From assembly GCF_030270585.1 (NCBI RefSeq), contig NZ_BSYI01000007.1:62001-126000 (forward strand): 64,000 nt of DNA. The letters run 5' to 3'. This document shows, one piece after another, positions 52,475-60,902 of this stretch. Numbering within the stretch: the stretch's first letter is position 1; each line of letters opens with the position of its first letter. The stretch is from Paralimibaculum aggregatum (GTDB taxonomy: Bacteria; Pseudomonadota; Alphaproteobacteria; Rhodobacterales; Rhodobacteraceae). The position numbers and the translations under genes were made by a program. The notes under the pieces are model-generated. The model did not search any database and was not told the origin of the DNA. It saw only the letters and a list, made by a program, of their open reading frames with translations.

Positions 52475-54706
52475 TCAGGGCGGCATGGTGAAGGGCGCGG
52501 GGTCGAGAAAGCGCCGCACCACGCGCTCCAGCATCGCCGAGACCGGGTTGTCGAAGCCCGCATGGGGCAGGCTGCCGCAGAAGGTGATCGAGCCGGTGGA
52601 GAACACCGCCCCGCCCGCCGGCGTCTCGAAGAGCACGATCTCGGCCCGCACCAGGTCCTCCGGCCGCTCGCCGGGCAGCGTCACGATATGGGTGAGCTGC
52701 TCCTCGTGCACCGCGATGAAGCGGGCCGAGTGCCCCTCGGAGCGCGCCAGCACCAGCGCGTGGTCCGGGGTGCCGAGGCGGGTGTCGGCGCGGTCGAGCT
52801 CGAAGCCCGCGGCGCCGCCGCCGGAAAGGCCGAAATCGCCGAACACGCCGTCCTCGATCCCCGCGACCCCGTCGAAGATCCAGGCCGCCCGCGGGTCCTC
52901 CGCCGCCGGCATCAGCCGGTAGCGCGCGCCCTCGAAGGTGCCCTGCGCCGAGAAGCCGACCCCGACCAGCGCCTGCGGCGGCCGGCCCTGCCGGCGCCAG
53001 AGCCCGCCATAGGCGCCGTCGAAGGCGTTGAAGTATTCCCCCGGCTCCGCCGCCCAGGAGCGGATGCCGCCCTCGCCGCGGCGGATCTCGATGGCCTCCG
53101 GCATCTCCGGATGGCGCGCCACGCGCCAGTAGAAGCCGTTGCCGCCGAGATAGGCCAGCCGCCCGCCGCCGTTGCGATAGGCGCGGTAGGCGTCGAGCGT
53201 CGCCCCGGTGTGGTATTCCGGGTGCGAGCAGGTCAGCGCCGCGCGGTAGCCCGAGAGCGCCGCCGGCCCCTCGCGGTCGAGCTCGTCATCGGTCAGGACG
53301 TCGAAGCCGATGCCCTTCGCCTCGAGCCAGGCCAGCAGATGCGTGTCCGCCGGGAAATGCCGCAGCCCCGAGCCCGCCGGATCGTCCTGGCTCATGTAGC
53401 CGGGGCGCATGGTCATCATCGGGCGCAGATGGCTCGAATGGCAGATGCCGCTGTCGTCGGAATGGGTGTTGTAGGTGGAGCGACCGTATTCCGGGTGATC
53501 CGCCGGGAAATGCCGCCCCATGCCGAGCGCCGCTGCCCGCGCCCGGTAGCCTTCGTCGAAATCCGGCCGGTCGAAATTGCCGTAGACGACATAGGTGAAG
53601 GTCGGGATCAGCACCACGAGATCGTGGCCCCGGCGCCCCCGCGGCGGCGGCACGAAGAAGGGGATGGCATCGGTCTCGCCGCCGGCCGAGAGCCGCATGG
53701 CATAGACGCCGGAGGGCAGCGTCTCCGGCACCGCGAAGGTGAAGGTGGTCTCCCAGCCGCAATCGGCGAGGTCGGTGTCGTGGAAATGGATCGCGCCATA
53801 CTGCTCCGGCGCGTGGCGCCAGCAATGCTCGCGGCCGGTCCAGTTGTGCCCGGTCATGGCGCGGGCGGGCAGGTTGACGAGCCGGCCGTGGCGGGCATGG
53901 GGGCCGGTATCCTCGATGCGCGTGGTGGCGATGCCGCGGGTGAAGTCCCAGGCGGCGAGGGCGGCAAGGCCGGTCTCCGGCGCCAGCAGCCGGTCGGCGG
54001 GCAGGGCGCCGATGCGGATCGCCGGGGCCTCGATCTTGCCGGAGAACGGCGCCGCGGGCCTGCCGCTGGCCGGGTCCGGGCCGAGGGCGGCGATGTGCCA
54101 GCGCGCCGGCAGCGGGCCGGGGGCTGCCGCCGACACCGCCTCGGCCTGCGCGGGCCGGGCCTCGCCGAAGGGCGGGGCGGTCTCGACGGCGCCGACCGCG
54201 GCGCGCCCGGTGGCCGGGTCGTAGCTCGCCCGCAGCCGCACCCAGCGCCGCACCGGGCAGGGCGCCGGTGCCGCGATGCGCTGCGGCGCCGCGCCGGCAC
54301 CGCCGAGGGTGAGGCAGGCATGGCCGGCATCGTCGAGCCCCAGCGCCAGCCCGGTTCCCGCGGCCGGGTCGAAGCACGAGAGCACCGCCTGCGCGCCGGC
54401 GCCCGGGCGGGTCGGCCAGACCAGCGCCTCGAGGGTGATGCCCGCCGCGGGCAGGGCGGTCTCCGCCGCCTCGATCACCGCGTGCGAGCCGGTCCAGGCC
54501 GCCTGCTCCCGCACCGGGTGCCGGGCGCGGTAGACCGCGCCGAGATCCGCCTCCACCAGCCCCGGCCCGGCCGGGTTCGGATCGCCGCAGATGACCCGCA
54601 CGAGCCGCGCCTCGACCTCCTCGGCGACGCTGCAGGAGAGGCGGAACTCGATGCGCTCGCCGGGGCGGGCGGAGAGACGGTCGGTATAGCCGGTGAGGGG
54701 GATCAT
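52475..54706 (-). CDS. N,N-dimethylformamidase large-subunit-like hydrolase
   Basis: A 743-residue protein resembling the large (beta) subunit of N,N-dimethylformamidase. The N-terminal region MIPLTGYTDRLSARPGERIE leads into a LamG-like domain (about residues 100-250), then the C-terminal catalytic region with VVLIPTFTYVVYGN, a CSHPEYHT motif of the iron site type, and YLGGNGFYWRV. Known enzymes hydrolyse dimethylformamide to dimethylamine and formate and need a small subunit of about 130 residues, which is not found beside it. The ATG at 54706 starts the conserved region. It diverges from the subtilase gene. Confidence 0.83.
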   Translation of the reverse strand: MIPLTGYTDRLSARPGERIEFRLSCSVAEEVEARLVRVICGDPNPAGPGLVEADLGAVYRARHPVREQAAWTGSHAVIEAAETALPAAGITLEALVWPTRPGAGAQAVLSCFDPAAGTGLALGLDDAGHACLTLGGAGAAPQRIAAPAPCPVRRWVRLRASYDPATGRAAVGAVETAPPFGEARPAQAEAVSAAAPGPLPARWHIAALGPDPASGRPAAPFSGKIEAPAIRIGALPADRLLAPETGLAALAAWDFTRGIATTRIEDTGPHARHGRLVNLPARAMTGHNWTGREHCWRHAPEQYGAIHFHDTDLADCGWETTFTFAVPETLPSGVYAMRLSAGGETDAIPFFVPPPRGRRGHDLVVLIPTFTYVVYGNFDRPDFDEGYRARAAALGMGRHFPADHPEYGRSTYNTHSDDSGICHSSHLRPMMTMRPGYMSQDDPAGSGLRHFPADTHLLAWLEAKGIGFDVLTDDELDREGPAALSGYRAALTCSHPEYHTGATLDAYRAYRNGGGRLAYLGGNGFYWRVARHPEMPEAIEIRRGEGGIRSWAAEPGEYFNAFDGAYGGLWRRQGRPPQALVGVGFSAQGTFEGARYRLMPAAEDPRAAWIFDGVAGIEDGVFGDFGLSGGGAAGFELDRADTRLGTPDHALVLARSEGHSARFIAVHEEQLTHIVTLPGERPEDLVRAEIVLFETPAGGAVFSTGSITFCGSLPHAGFDNPVSAMLERVVRRFLDPAPFTMPP

Positions 54707-54863
54707 GGGGCCTCGTGCTGTTGCGATGGCGCGATCCTGCCCCGGCCGCCCCGCGCTCCGCAACCCGCCGGGCGCCCGCGGCCGAAGGCACGAGGCATGG
54801 CGCCGGTTCCGGTGTATGATGCTGACGCGGCGTCGTGCGATGCGACCGGTTCTCGGGGCGGCG

Positions 54864-56999
54864 ATGACGGATCATGCAGAACTCGCGGCCTTGCGGGACC
54901 GGGCGCTTGCCCTGCTCGAGGATGTCGTCTTCGCCTTCGGCGCCGGCGACCGGCCGGAATTCCTGCCCGACATGCCGATCCGGATGACCGTCTGGCGCGC
55001 GCTCGCCGCGGCGCCGGCGGAACGCCATCCGATGCTGCTGGCGCTCAACGAGAGGCTCGCGGCGAGCGCGGCGATGGCGGGGCTGCGGGGCGCGCTGGCC
55101 GAGGCCGGCATCCGGCGCCCCCGGGCGGTGCCGATCGCGCTCGCCGGAACGGTGCGGCTGGAGCTCGCGCTCGACGAGCTCTTCGCGGGGGTGCTGCCGG
55201 CGACGCACTGGTTCCGGGCGCGCGTCACGGGCCGGATCGACGGCTGGGTGGCGGCGCTCGAGGGGCTCGGGCCGGCGCCGTCGCTCGCGGAGATCCGCGG
55301 CGCGCTGATGGCGCCGGCGCAGCTGCCGCTCTGGCGCGTGCTGGCGGCCTGGGGGGTGATCGCCCGGGCGCGGCAGCGGGCGCCCGGCGGGGCGGGAGAC
55401 GGGATCGAGGCCCGCCGCGCCCATTGGGCGGGCATCGCGGCAGACTGCACCGGGCTCCTGCTGGCGGCGGAGGCGGGCGCGCCCGGGCTGCGCGCGGCGG
55501 CGGCGGCCGATGCCGCGGCGGCGGCCGACGGGATCGCCGGCTTCCTCGCCGAGACCGCCGCGCCGCTCGCCCGGGCGCTGCGCTGGCGGGCCTCGGAGCT
55601 GCCGGCAGAGGCGCCGCCGGCCCCGGTCTGGGCGGTGGAGCTCAACCGGCCGGCGGAGCTGGCCGTCGCCACCTCGCGGCGGACGGTGAAGGTGGATGCC
55701 GCCGAGCGCGTCTTCGCCGGCAGCGCCGGCGGCCTCGCCTGGGCGGTGATCGACAGCGGCATCGACGCGACGCATCCCGCCTTCGCCGACCCGGAGCGGC
55801 GCGGGAGCGGCCATCCCGCGGCGGCCAGCCGGGTGCGCGCCTCCTACGACATGACCCGGCTGATGGACCTCTTCCGCGGCGACTATGCCGCGCTGGTGCC
55901 GCCGGAGACCGCGGCGGCGCTCGACGGCACCCATTCGCCCCGCGCACGCAAGGGGCCGCGCTCGCTCGACGACGCGATCCTGATGCATCTCTACCAGCGC
56001 AACGCGCACCGGGTGCCGGAGCGGCTCTCGCAGCGCCCGCTGGCGGAGGCCGTGGACGACCCGGCGTTCCGCGCCGAGGCGAAGGGCTATGTCGAGGACG
56101 TCAGGCGCCGCATCGCCGGGGGCGAGGCGATCGACTGGGCGCTGGTCGAGCCGCTGATCCGCATTCCGCACGATGCCGGGGGCTACCGCGTGCCGGCGAA
56201 CGGCCACGGCACCCATGTCGCGGGGATCCTGGCGGGCGATCTCGGCGCCTGGGCGCTGGAGATCGAGGGCGAGCGGCTGCCGGAGCAGCGCCTGGCCGGG
56301 ATGTGCCCGGATCTCGGCCTGATCGACCTGCGCGTCTGCCATGCCGATGGCAGCAGCGACGAGTTCCTGGTGGTCGCGGCGCTGCAGCTTGTCGAGCATC
56401 TCAACCGCAGCCGCGGGCGGCGGGCGGTGCACGGCGCCAATCTCAGCCTGCAGATCCGCACGCTGGCGCGCAATCATGGCTGCGGGCAGTCGCCGGTCTG
56501 CCGCGCCGCGGATGCGCTGGTGGCGAGCGGCGTCGTGGTGGTCGCCGCCGCCGGCAACTGGGGGCACAACACGTTGCTCAGCGCCCGCGGCACGGTGGAT
56601 GCCTATGGCTGGTGCTCGATCGCCGATCCGGGCAACGCGGCGGAGGTGATCACCGTCGGCGCCACCCATCGCAGCAGTCCGCACAGCTATGGCGTCAGCT
56701 ATTTCTCGAGCCGCGGGCCGACCGGCGACGGGCGGCTGAAGCCCGACCTGGTGGCGCCGGGGGAGAAGATCGAGGCGCCGCTGCCGGGCGGCAATCTCGG
56801 GCCGGACAGCGGCACCAGCATGGCCGCGCCCCATGTCAGCGGCGCCGCGGCGCTGATCATCGCGCGCCATCCCGAGCTTGCCGGGCACCCGCAGCGGATC
56901 AAGCGGATCCTCTGCGCCGCCGCCACCGATCTCGGGAGGGGGCGGGAGTTCCAGGGCGCCGGGCTGGTCGACGTGCTGCGCGCCCTGCAGAGCATCTGA
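54864..56999 (+). CDS. S8 subtilisin-like serine peptidase, apparently cytoplasmic
   Basis: A 711-residue protein. Residues 1-260 are an uncharacterised helical, Ala-rich region without signal peptide. The peptidase domain has the triad Asp297 (AVIDSGIDATHP), His448 (NGHGTHVAGI) and Ser652 (SGTSMAAPHVSGA), with oxyanion Asn565 (AAAGNWG). About 150 residues separate Asp and His, longer than in secreted subtilisins. No export signal or pro-domain is evident. The ATG at 54864 is the most likely of several starts. A metallo-beta-lactamase-fold gene follows after 16 bases, so the two probably work together. Confidence 0.85.
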   Translation: MTDHAELAALRDRALALLEDVVFAFGAGDRPEFLPDMPIRMTVWRALAAAPAERHPMLLALNERLAASAAMAGLRGALAEAGIRRPRAVPIALAGTVRLELALDELFAGVLPATHWFRARVTGRIDGWVAALEGLGPAPSLAEIRGALMAPAQLPLWRVLAAWGVIARARQRAPGGAGDGIEARRAHWAGIAADCTGLLLAAEAGAPGLRAAAAADAAAAADGIAGFLAETAAPLARALRWRASELPAEAPPAPVWAVELNRPAELAVATSRRTVKVDAAERVFAGSAGGLAWAVIDSGIDATHPAFADPERRGSGHPAAASRVRASYDMTRLMDLFRGDYAALVPPETAAALDGTHSPRARKGPRSLDDAILMHLYQRNAHRVPERLSQRPLAEAVDDPAFRAEAKGYVEDVRRRIAGGEAIDWALVEPLIRIPHDAGGYRVPANGHGTHVAGILAGDLGAWALEIEGERLPEQRLAGMCPDLGLIDLRVCHADGSSDEFLVVAALQLVEHLNRSRGRRAVHGANLSLQIRTLARNHGCGQSPVCRAADALVASGVVVVAAAGNWGHNTLLSARGTVDAYGWCSIADPGNAAEVITVGATHRSSPHSYGVSYFSSRGPTGDGRLKPDLVAPGEKIEAPLPGGNLGPDSGTSMAAPHVSGAAALIIARHPELAGHPQRIKRILCAAATDLGRGREFQGAGLVDVLRALQSI

Positions 57000-57015
57000 G
57001 CGGAGGGAGCCGGCG

Positions 57016-58194
57016 ATGTTGCAGCTCGAGGTGCTGGGGGCGAGGCACGGCGACTGCCTGATCCTCGCCTGGGGGGCGGCGGAGCGGCCGCGGCGCATCC
57101 TCGTCGATGGCGGGCCGCCGGGGGTCTACCGGCGGCATCTGCGGCCGCGGCTGCGCGAGATCGCCGCGGCCGAGGGCGGCGCCGGGCCGGTGGTATTCGA
57201 GCTCGCCATGGTCAGCCATGTCGACCAGGACCACATCATGGGCCTGCTGGAGCTGACCGGCGAGATGATCGGGGCGGCCGGCCGGGCGCGCGCTCCGGCC
57301 CGGATCCTGCGCTTCTGGCACAACAGCTTCGCCGACATCACCGGCGGCGTCGAGCCGGCCGCGCTGGCCGGCCTGGCGGCAGCGGCGGCGGCGGGCGCGG
57401 CGACGGGCGGCGCGGCGGCAGGCGGGGGCGTGCCCCCTGCCGGGCTCGACGGCTCCGACGGGCGGGCGGCGGCGATCCTTGCCGGCATCGGCCAGGGCCG
57501 GCAGCTGCGCGACAACCTGATCGCGCTCGGCCTCGACGGCAACCGCCCCTTCGGCGAGACGCTGGTGCTGCAGGGCAAGGCGGCGAGCCTGCCGGAGGGC
57601 ATGGAGCTGGCGGTGATCGGCCCGGACCGGGAGCGCCTAGCGGAGCTGCAGCGGCGGTGGAACCCGGCGCTGTCGCCGGCCGAGATCGCGGCGATGACCG
57701 ATACCAGCATCGCCAATCTCTCCTCGATGGTGGTGCTGGCGCGCTGCGCGGGGAAGAGCATCCTGCTGACCGGCGATGCCCGGGGCGACCACATCATGGA
57801 ATGGCTCGAGGCGGCCGGCGTGCTGCCGGCGGGCGGGCGCTGCGATCTCGACGTGCTGAAGGTGCCGCATCACGGCTCGGACCGGAACGTGACGCGCGGT
57901 TTCTTCGAGCGGGTGCGGGCGGAAACCTATGTCTTCTGCGGCGATGGCCGGCACGACAACCCGGAGCCGGCGACGCTCGCCATGCTGCGCGCGGCGCGGA
58001 CGGGGGCGGGGGCGAGGACAGGGGCGGGGGCAGAGGCGGCCTGCACGGTGGTGCTCAGCAATGCCGTGACGATGGCGCATGGCGGGAAGCAGGGGGATTT
58101 CGAGCGCGAGATCGCGGCGCTCGCGGCGGCGGGCGCCCGGGTCGAGACCCGCGACGCGGGCAGCCATGCCATCACCGTGACGCTGGCGGACTGA
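57016..58194 (+). CDS. Metallo-beta-lactamase-fold hydrolase (ComEC-like group)
   Basis: A 392-residue protein. The metal motif is SHVDQDH (residues 67-73), with further ligand regions in ILLTGDARGDHIMEW and LKVPHHGSDRNVT, typical of the ComEC/Rec2-type MBL branch that acts on nucleic acids or unknown phosphoesters. A Gly/Ala-rich insertion lies around residues 115-155. It has no signal peptide or membrane segments, so it is a soluble relative of ComEC. It forms an operon with the upstream subtilase gene. It is not SoxH, which belongs to a different MBL branch. The function of the pair is unknown. Confidence 0.83.
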   Translation: MLQLEVLGARHGDCLILAWGAAERPRRILVDGGPPGVYRRHLRPRLREIAAAEGGAGPVVFELAMVSHVDQDHIMGLLELTGEMIGAAGRARAPARILRFWHNSFADITGGVEPAALAGLAAAAAAGAATGGAAAGGGVPPAGLDGSDGRAAAILAGIGQGRQLRDNLIALGLDGNRPFGETLVLQGKAASLPEGMELAVIGPDRERLAELQRRWNPALSPAEIAAMTDTSIANLSSMVVLARCAGKSILLTGDARGDHIMEWLEAAGVLPAGGRCDLDVLKVPHHGSDRNVTRGFFERVRAETYVFCGDGRHDNPEPATLAMLRAARTGAGARTGAGAEAACTVVLSNAVTMAHGGKQGDFEREIAALAAAGARVETRDAGSHAITVTLAD

Positions 58195-58206
58195 CGGCGG
58201 CGGGTG

Positions 58207-58252
58207 GCGCTTCGCTGCGCGATGCCCTGGCGGGCATCCCGCAGCGAAGCGC
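58207..58252. terminator. Strong hairpin after the MBL gene
   Basis: Arms of 20 bases (58207-58226 and 58233-58252) pair with one mismatch around a six-base loop. It begins 13 bases after the MBL stop. There is no T-run. With the next hairpin it probably separates two convergent transcripts. Confidence 0.75.
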
Positions 58253-58257
58253 GAAAG

Positions 58258-58329
58258 CCCGCCGCCACCCCCGCCGCCCCCGCCGCCACCACGCGCTGCG
58301 CGCGCGCCGCCGGCGGGGGTGGCGGCGGG
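58258..58329. terminator. Second hairpin between convergent genes
   Basis: A perfect 19-bp inverted repeat (58258-58276 and 58311-58329) with a 34-base GC-rich spacer ends four bases before the DUF1326 stop. Its left arm can alternatively pair with GGCGGCGGG at 58196-58204, so the two hairpins could compete. It is probably a bidirectional terminator region. Confidence 0.7.
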
Positions 58330-58333
58330 TGTT

Positions 58334-58942
58334 TCAGGCGTTGCCCCAGCGGATCTGGCAGATCTCGGCGCTGCGGCCGTCGAAATCCCAGACCCGGCCG
58401 CGGTCGCGCACCCGGCCCTGGGTGGCGGTGGCGATGGTGATGTCGGGGCCCATCCAGTAACCGGTGTTGACCACCTTGACCTCGCTGTCCGGGTCGGCGC
58501 CCTCGATCGGCACCACCGCGCCCTTGATCTTCTTGCCGACGACGAGGCGCCGGGTCTTGCCCTCGGTGGTGAATTCCACCGGCTGGCGCTCGGCGCCGAG
58601 GAACTCGCCGACCAGCACCGAGAACAGCCCGGTGGTGCCGCGCGCCTGGCCGGAGAAGATCTTCACCAGCGCGTCGAAGGCGTCGTCGGAGGCGCGCTCG
58701 TCGATATAGGCCGCCGCCGTCCAGTTGCCGCGCGCCATCTGGCCGGGGATGTCGAGCATCAGGCCGACATTGAGCCCGGAGATGTCGGTATCGCCGAAGC
58801 TGCCGCGGTCGATCCGCACGCCGGCCCAGGCCTGGCAGTGGCCCTCGGTGGGCGGATGCTTGCCGAGGCTGACCACGCAGGGGCAGAACACCGTGCAGTT
58901 GCAGTTGAGGATCAGCTCGCCCTCGAGGTTCCAGGTCTCCAT
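58334..58942 (-). CDS. DUF1326 family protein
   Basis: A 202-residue soluble protein of the DUF1326 family. The defining Cys motif NCNCTVFCPC (Cys14, Cys16, Cys20, Cys22) is near the N-terminus and looks like a metal site. No signal peptide is evident. It follows a DUF2182 membrane protein gene in the same direction, 51 bases downstream. The two families are often neighbours, to my knowledge, and probably form one system. The function is not established; metal handling is a guess from the cysteines. Confidence 0.85.
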   Translation of the reverse strand: METWNLEGELILNCNCTVFCPCVVSLGKHPPTEGHCQAWAGVRIDRGSFGDTDISGLNVGLMLDIPGQMARGNWTAAAYIDERASDDAFDALVKIFSGQARGTTGLFSVLVGEFLGAERQPVEFTTEGKTRRLVVGKKIKGAVVPIEGADPDSEVKVVNTGYWMGPDITIATATQGRVRDRGRVWDFDGRSAEICQIRWGNA

Positions 58943-58993
58943 CTCTCTCCCTTCCTTGCCCGGGTGCTGCCCGGGGATCGCGATTCGCGGGTG

Positions 58994-59854
58994 TCAGGCG
59001 CCGCCGGCGAGCGGCAGCACAAGCGGCAGGAGCTCGAGGCTCGCGGTGAAGACGCCGGCGCCGATCAGCGCGAGGCCGAGCGGCCGGGTCAGCGGGCGGC
59101 CGATCTCGGGCAGCTTCTCCAGCGCCATGATCAGCGTCGCCGCCCCCATCCAGAGCAGGTTGCTCATGCCGCCGACGAAAGCCAGCCCCATCAGCGCCCA
59201 GCAGCAGCCGAGGCAGTCGATCCCGAGGCGCAGCCCGGTGGCGAAGGCGGGGCGGAAGCCCGGGCGCCAGCCGGCGAGGAAGGTCATGAAGGGCTGCCGG
59301 CAGCGCCCGAGGCTGAGCGCCTTGAGATGGCTGAACTGCCAGGCCCCGGCGCCGAGCAGCAGGGCCGCGGTGAGCAGCGGCGCCGTGCTCGTGCCGTCGA
59401 GGCCGAGCCAGCCGGCGGCCGAGAGCCGGGCCTGCGCCGCGGCGGCGAGGAGCGCGAAGCTCCACCAGACCGCCAGATAGCCGCCGGCGAGGCCGAGCAG
59501 CGCGAGCCAGGGCGCGCGCTCGGCGCCGCGGCTGGCGGCGGTCTCGGCGATGCGGGCATAGTCCCGGAGCGCGGGCAGCGCCGTCGGCAGCATCATCGCC
59601 GCGCCCATCACCGCCCACATCGCCCAGAGCCCGGGCAGCGAGGCGTCGCGCGCCGCGGTGAGGCAGAGATCGGCCAGCGCGCCGAAGCCCGCGCCGCGCG
59701 GCAGGCCGGCGCCCGGGTCCATCGCCCAGAGTGCCGCCCAGGCCGCGAGGAGCAGCGCATAGAGCCCGATCCAGGCCGGCGCGGCGGCGCCGAGACGCAG
59801 GCGCGGCCGCCGCGACAGGGCCGAGTTCGGGTCGCTGAAGCTTTGCCCCGGCAT
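58994..59854 (-). CDS. DUF2182 integral membrane protein
   Basis: A 286-residue membrane protein with about six to seven hydrophobic segments. Typical DUF2182 features are WAVMGAAMMLPTALP (a Met-rich helix) and GIDCLGCCWALMGL (Cys cluster in a helix). The Met and Cys content suggests a metal-binding membrane protein. The ATG at 59854 follows from the first conserved residues; an in-frame start at 59926 would add an unconserved Pro/Arg stretch. It forms an operon with the DUF1326 gene and diverges from the borosin-like genes across a 262-base gap. Confidence 0.83.
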   Translation of the reverse strand: MPGQSFSDPNSALSRRPRLRLGAAAPAWIGLYALLLAAWAALWAMDPGAGLPRGAGFGALADLCLTAARDASLPGLWAMWAVMGAAMMLPTALPALRDYARIAETAASRGAERAPWLALLGLAGGYLAVWWSFALLAAAAQARLSAAGWLGLDGTSTAPLLTAALLLGAGAWQFSHLKALSLGRCRQPFMTFLAGWRPGFRPAFATGLRLGIDCLGCCWALMGLAFVGGMSNLLWMGAATLIMALEKLPEIGRPLTRPLGLALIGAGVFTASLELLPLVLPLAGGA

Positions 59855-60116
59855 GACAGGCGCCTCCTTCGCATTGCCCTCGGAGATCGAACGGACGGGC
59901 GGGCGGGCCGTGCCGCGCAGGGGCACGGGCCGCGCCGCCCGGTCCGGTCGCGGGCATCGTCACATTGTCCCAACAGGCGGGCCTTGCGCCATATCAAAAA
60001 CGGTGGCCCGCCGACACGGCTGGCAGGCTTGACCGGCGCGCGGGGCGCCGTCCTAATGATCCGCGGCGGGCGCGGGCCTCGCGCCGCGCCGGTTTCTGGC
60101 GGATCCGGGAGGGGGC

Positions 60117-60902
60117 ATGACCCAGCCGAGGCTGCGCGATCTGCTCGAGCGTGCGGTGCTCGAACCCGAGTTCCGCGCGCGCGTCGCGGCCGATCCGGAG
60201 GCGGCGCTGGCCGGCTATGAGCTGGCGCCGGAGGCGCGGGCGCTGCTCGCGGCGGGCGGCGGGCTGGCGCTCTTCACCCTTGCCGGGGGCGATGCTGCGG
60301 CCGCGCCGGCGGCCGAGCCGGCGGAAGATCCGGCCGATCCTGCCGCACCGGCGGAAGATCCGGCCGCACCGGCCGCGCAGGCGGTAGAACCGGGCGCACC
60401 GGTCGAGGCGGTAGAACCGGGCGCACCAGCCGCGCCGGCGGAGCCCGCGCCGATGCCGGCCGCGGCGGCGGCCGAGGCGGAGATCGGGGCGCTGCGTTTC
60501 CTGCTCCGCGTGATGACCGGGGTGCAGGCGGCGGATGGGGGGCTCGCGCAGCTTCACCTCGCCGCAACCCTCTCCGGCCTCGCGCCGGGGGAGGATCCGG
60601 CCGGCCTGCCGCAGCCCGAGGTCAGCGCCGAGGCCTTGCCCGGAGACCGCCTGCCCGACGATCTCATCGAGATCCGCATCGCGCCCGGCGTGACCCGCGG
60701 CGCGGAGGGCGGGCTGGAGGCGCGGCACCAGTATACCGTCACGCCGGTCTCGAGCCGGCCCGCGCCGGCACCGGCCGAGCCGCCGCCGCCGCCGGACATC
60801 GCGGGGCTGGCCGCCGCGGTCCGCGCCGCCGCGCCGGAGAGCCGCCACGACCGGCTGCTCGACCTCGTCGCGGCGCTCGACGGAGGCGCCGGCGATGCCT
60901 GA
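60117..60902 (+). CDS. Probable split-borosin precursor with N-terminal leader-binding domain
   Basis: A 261-residue acidic, Ala/Pro-rich protein. Residues 1-47 (LRDLLERAVLEPEFRARVAA, then DPEAALAGYELAPEARALL) resemble the helical leader domain of split borosin precursors such as Shewanella SonA, a domain sometimes annotated as LigA-like. Residues 60-118 are a linker expanded by direct repeats. A second ordered part (120-215) includes DDLIEIRIAPGV and RHQYTVTPVSS; the latter, rich in beta-branched residues, is a possible core. It overlaps the next gene, a borosin-type methyltransferase, by eight bases and has a GGAGGG ribosome binding site. The role is inferred from the partner; the core is not certain. 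Confidence 0.65.
   Translation: MTQPRLRDLLERAVLEPEFRARVAADPEAALAGYELAPEARALLAAGGGLALFTLAGGDAAAAPAAEPAEDPADPAAPAEDPAAPAAQAVEPGAPVEAVEPGAPAAPAEPAPMPAAAAAEAEIGALRFLLRVMTGVQAADGGLAQLHLAATLSGLAPGEDPAGLPQPEVSAEALPGDRLPDDLIEIRIAPGVTRGAEGGLEARHQYTVTPVSSRPAPAPAEPPPPPDIAGLAAAVRAAAPESRHDRLLDLVAALDGGAGDA

Noticed and set aside
53286-57098. Minus-strand open frame of 1270 codons across the subtilase and dimethylformamidase-like genes
   Set aside because: It lies antisense to the subtilase and out of frame with the dimethylformamidase-like gene. Both real genes have clear motifs.
57016-58194. MBL-fold gene considered as SoxH
   Set aside because: The motifs SHVDQDH and VPHHGSD fit the ComEC-type branch, there is no signal peptide, and it is 45 kb from the sox operon beside a subtilase.
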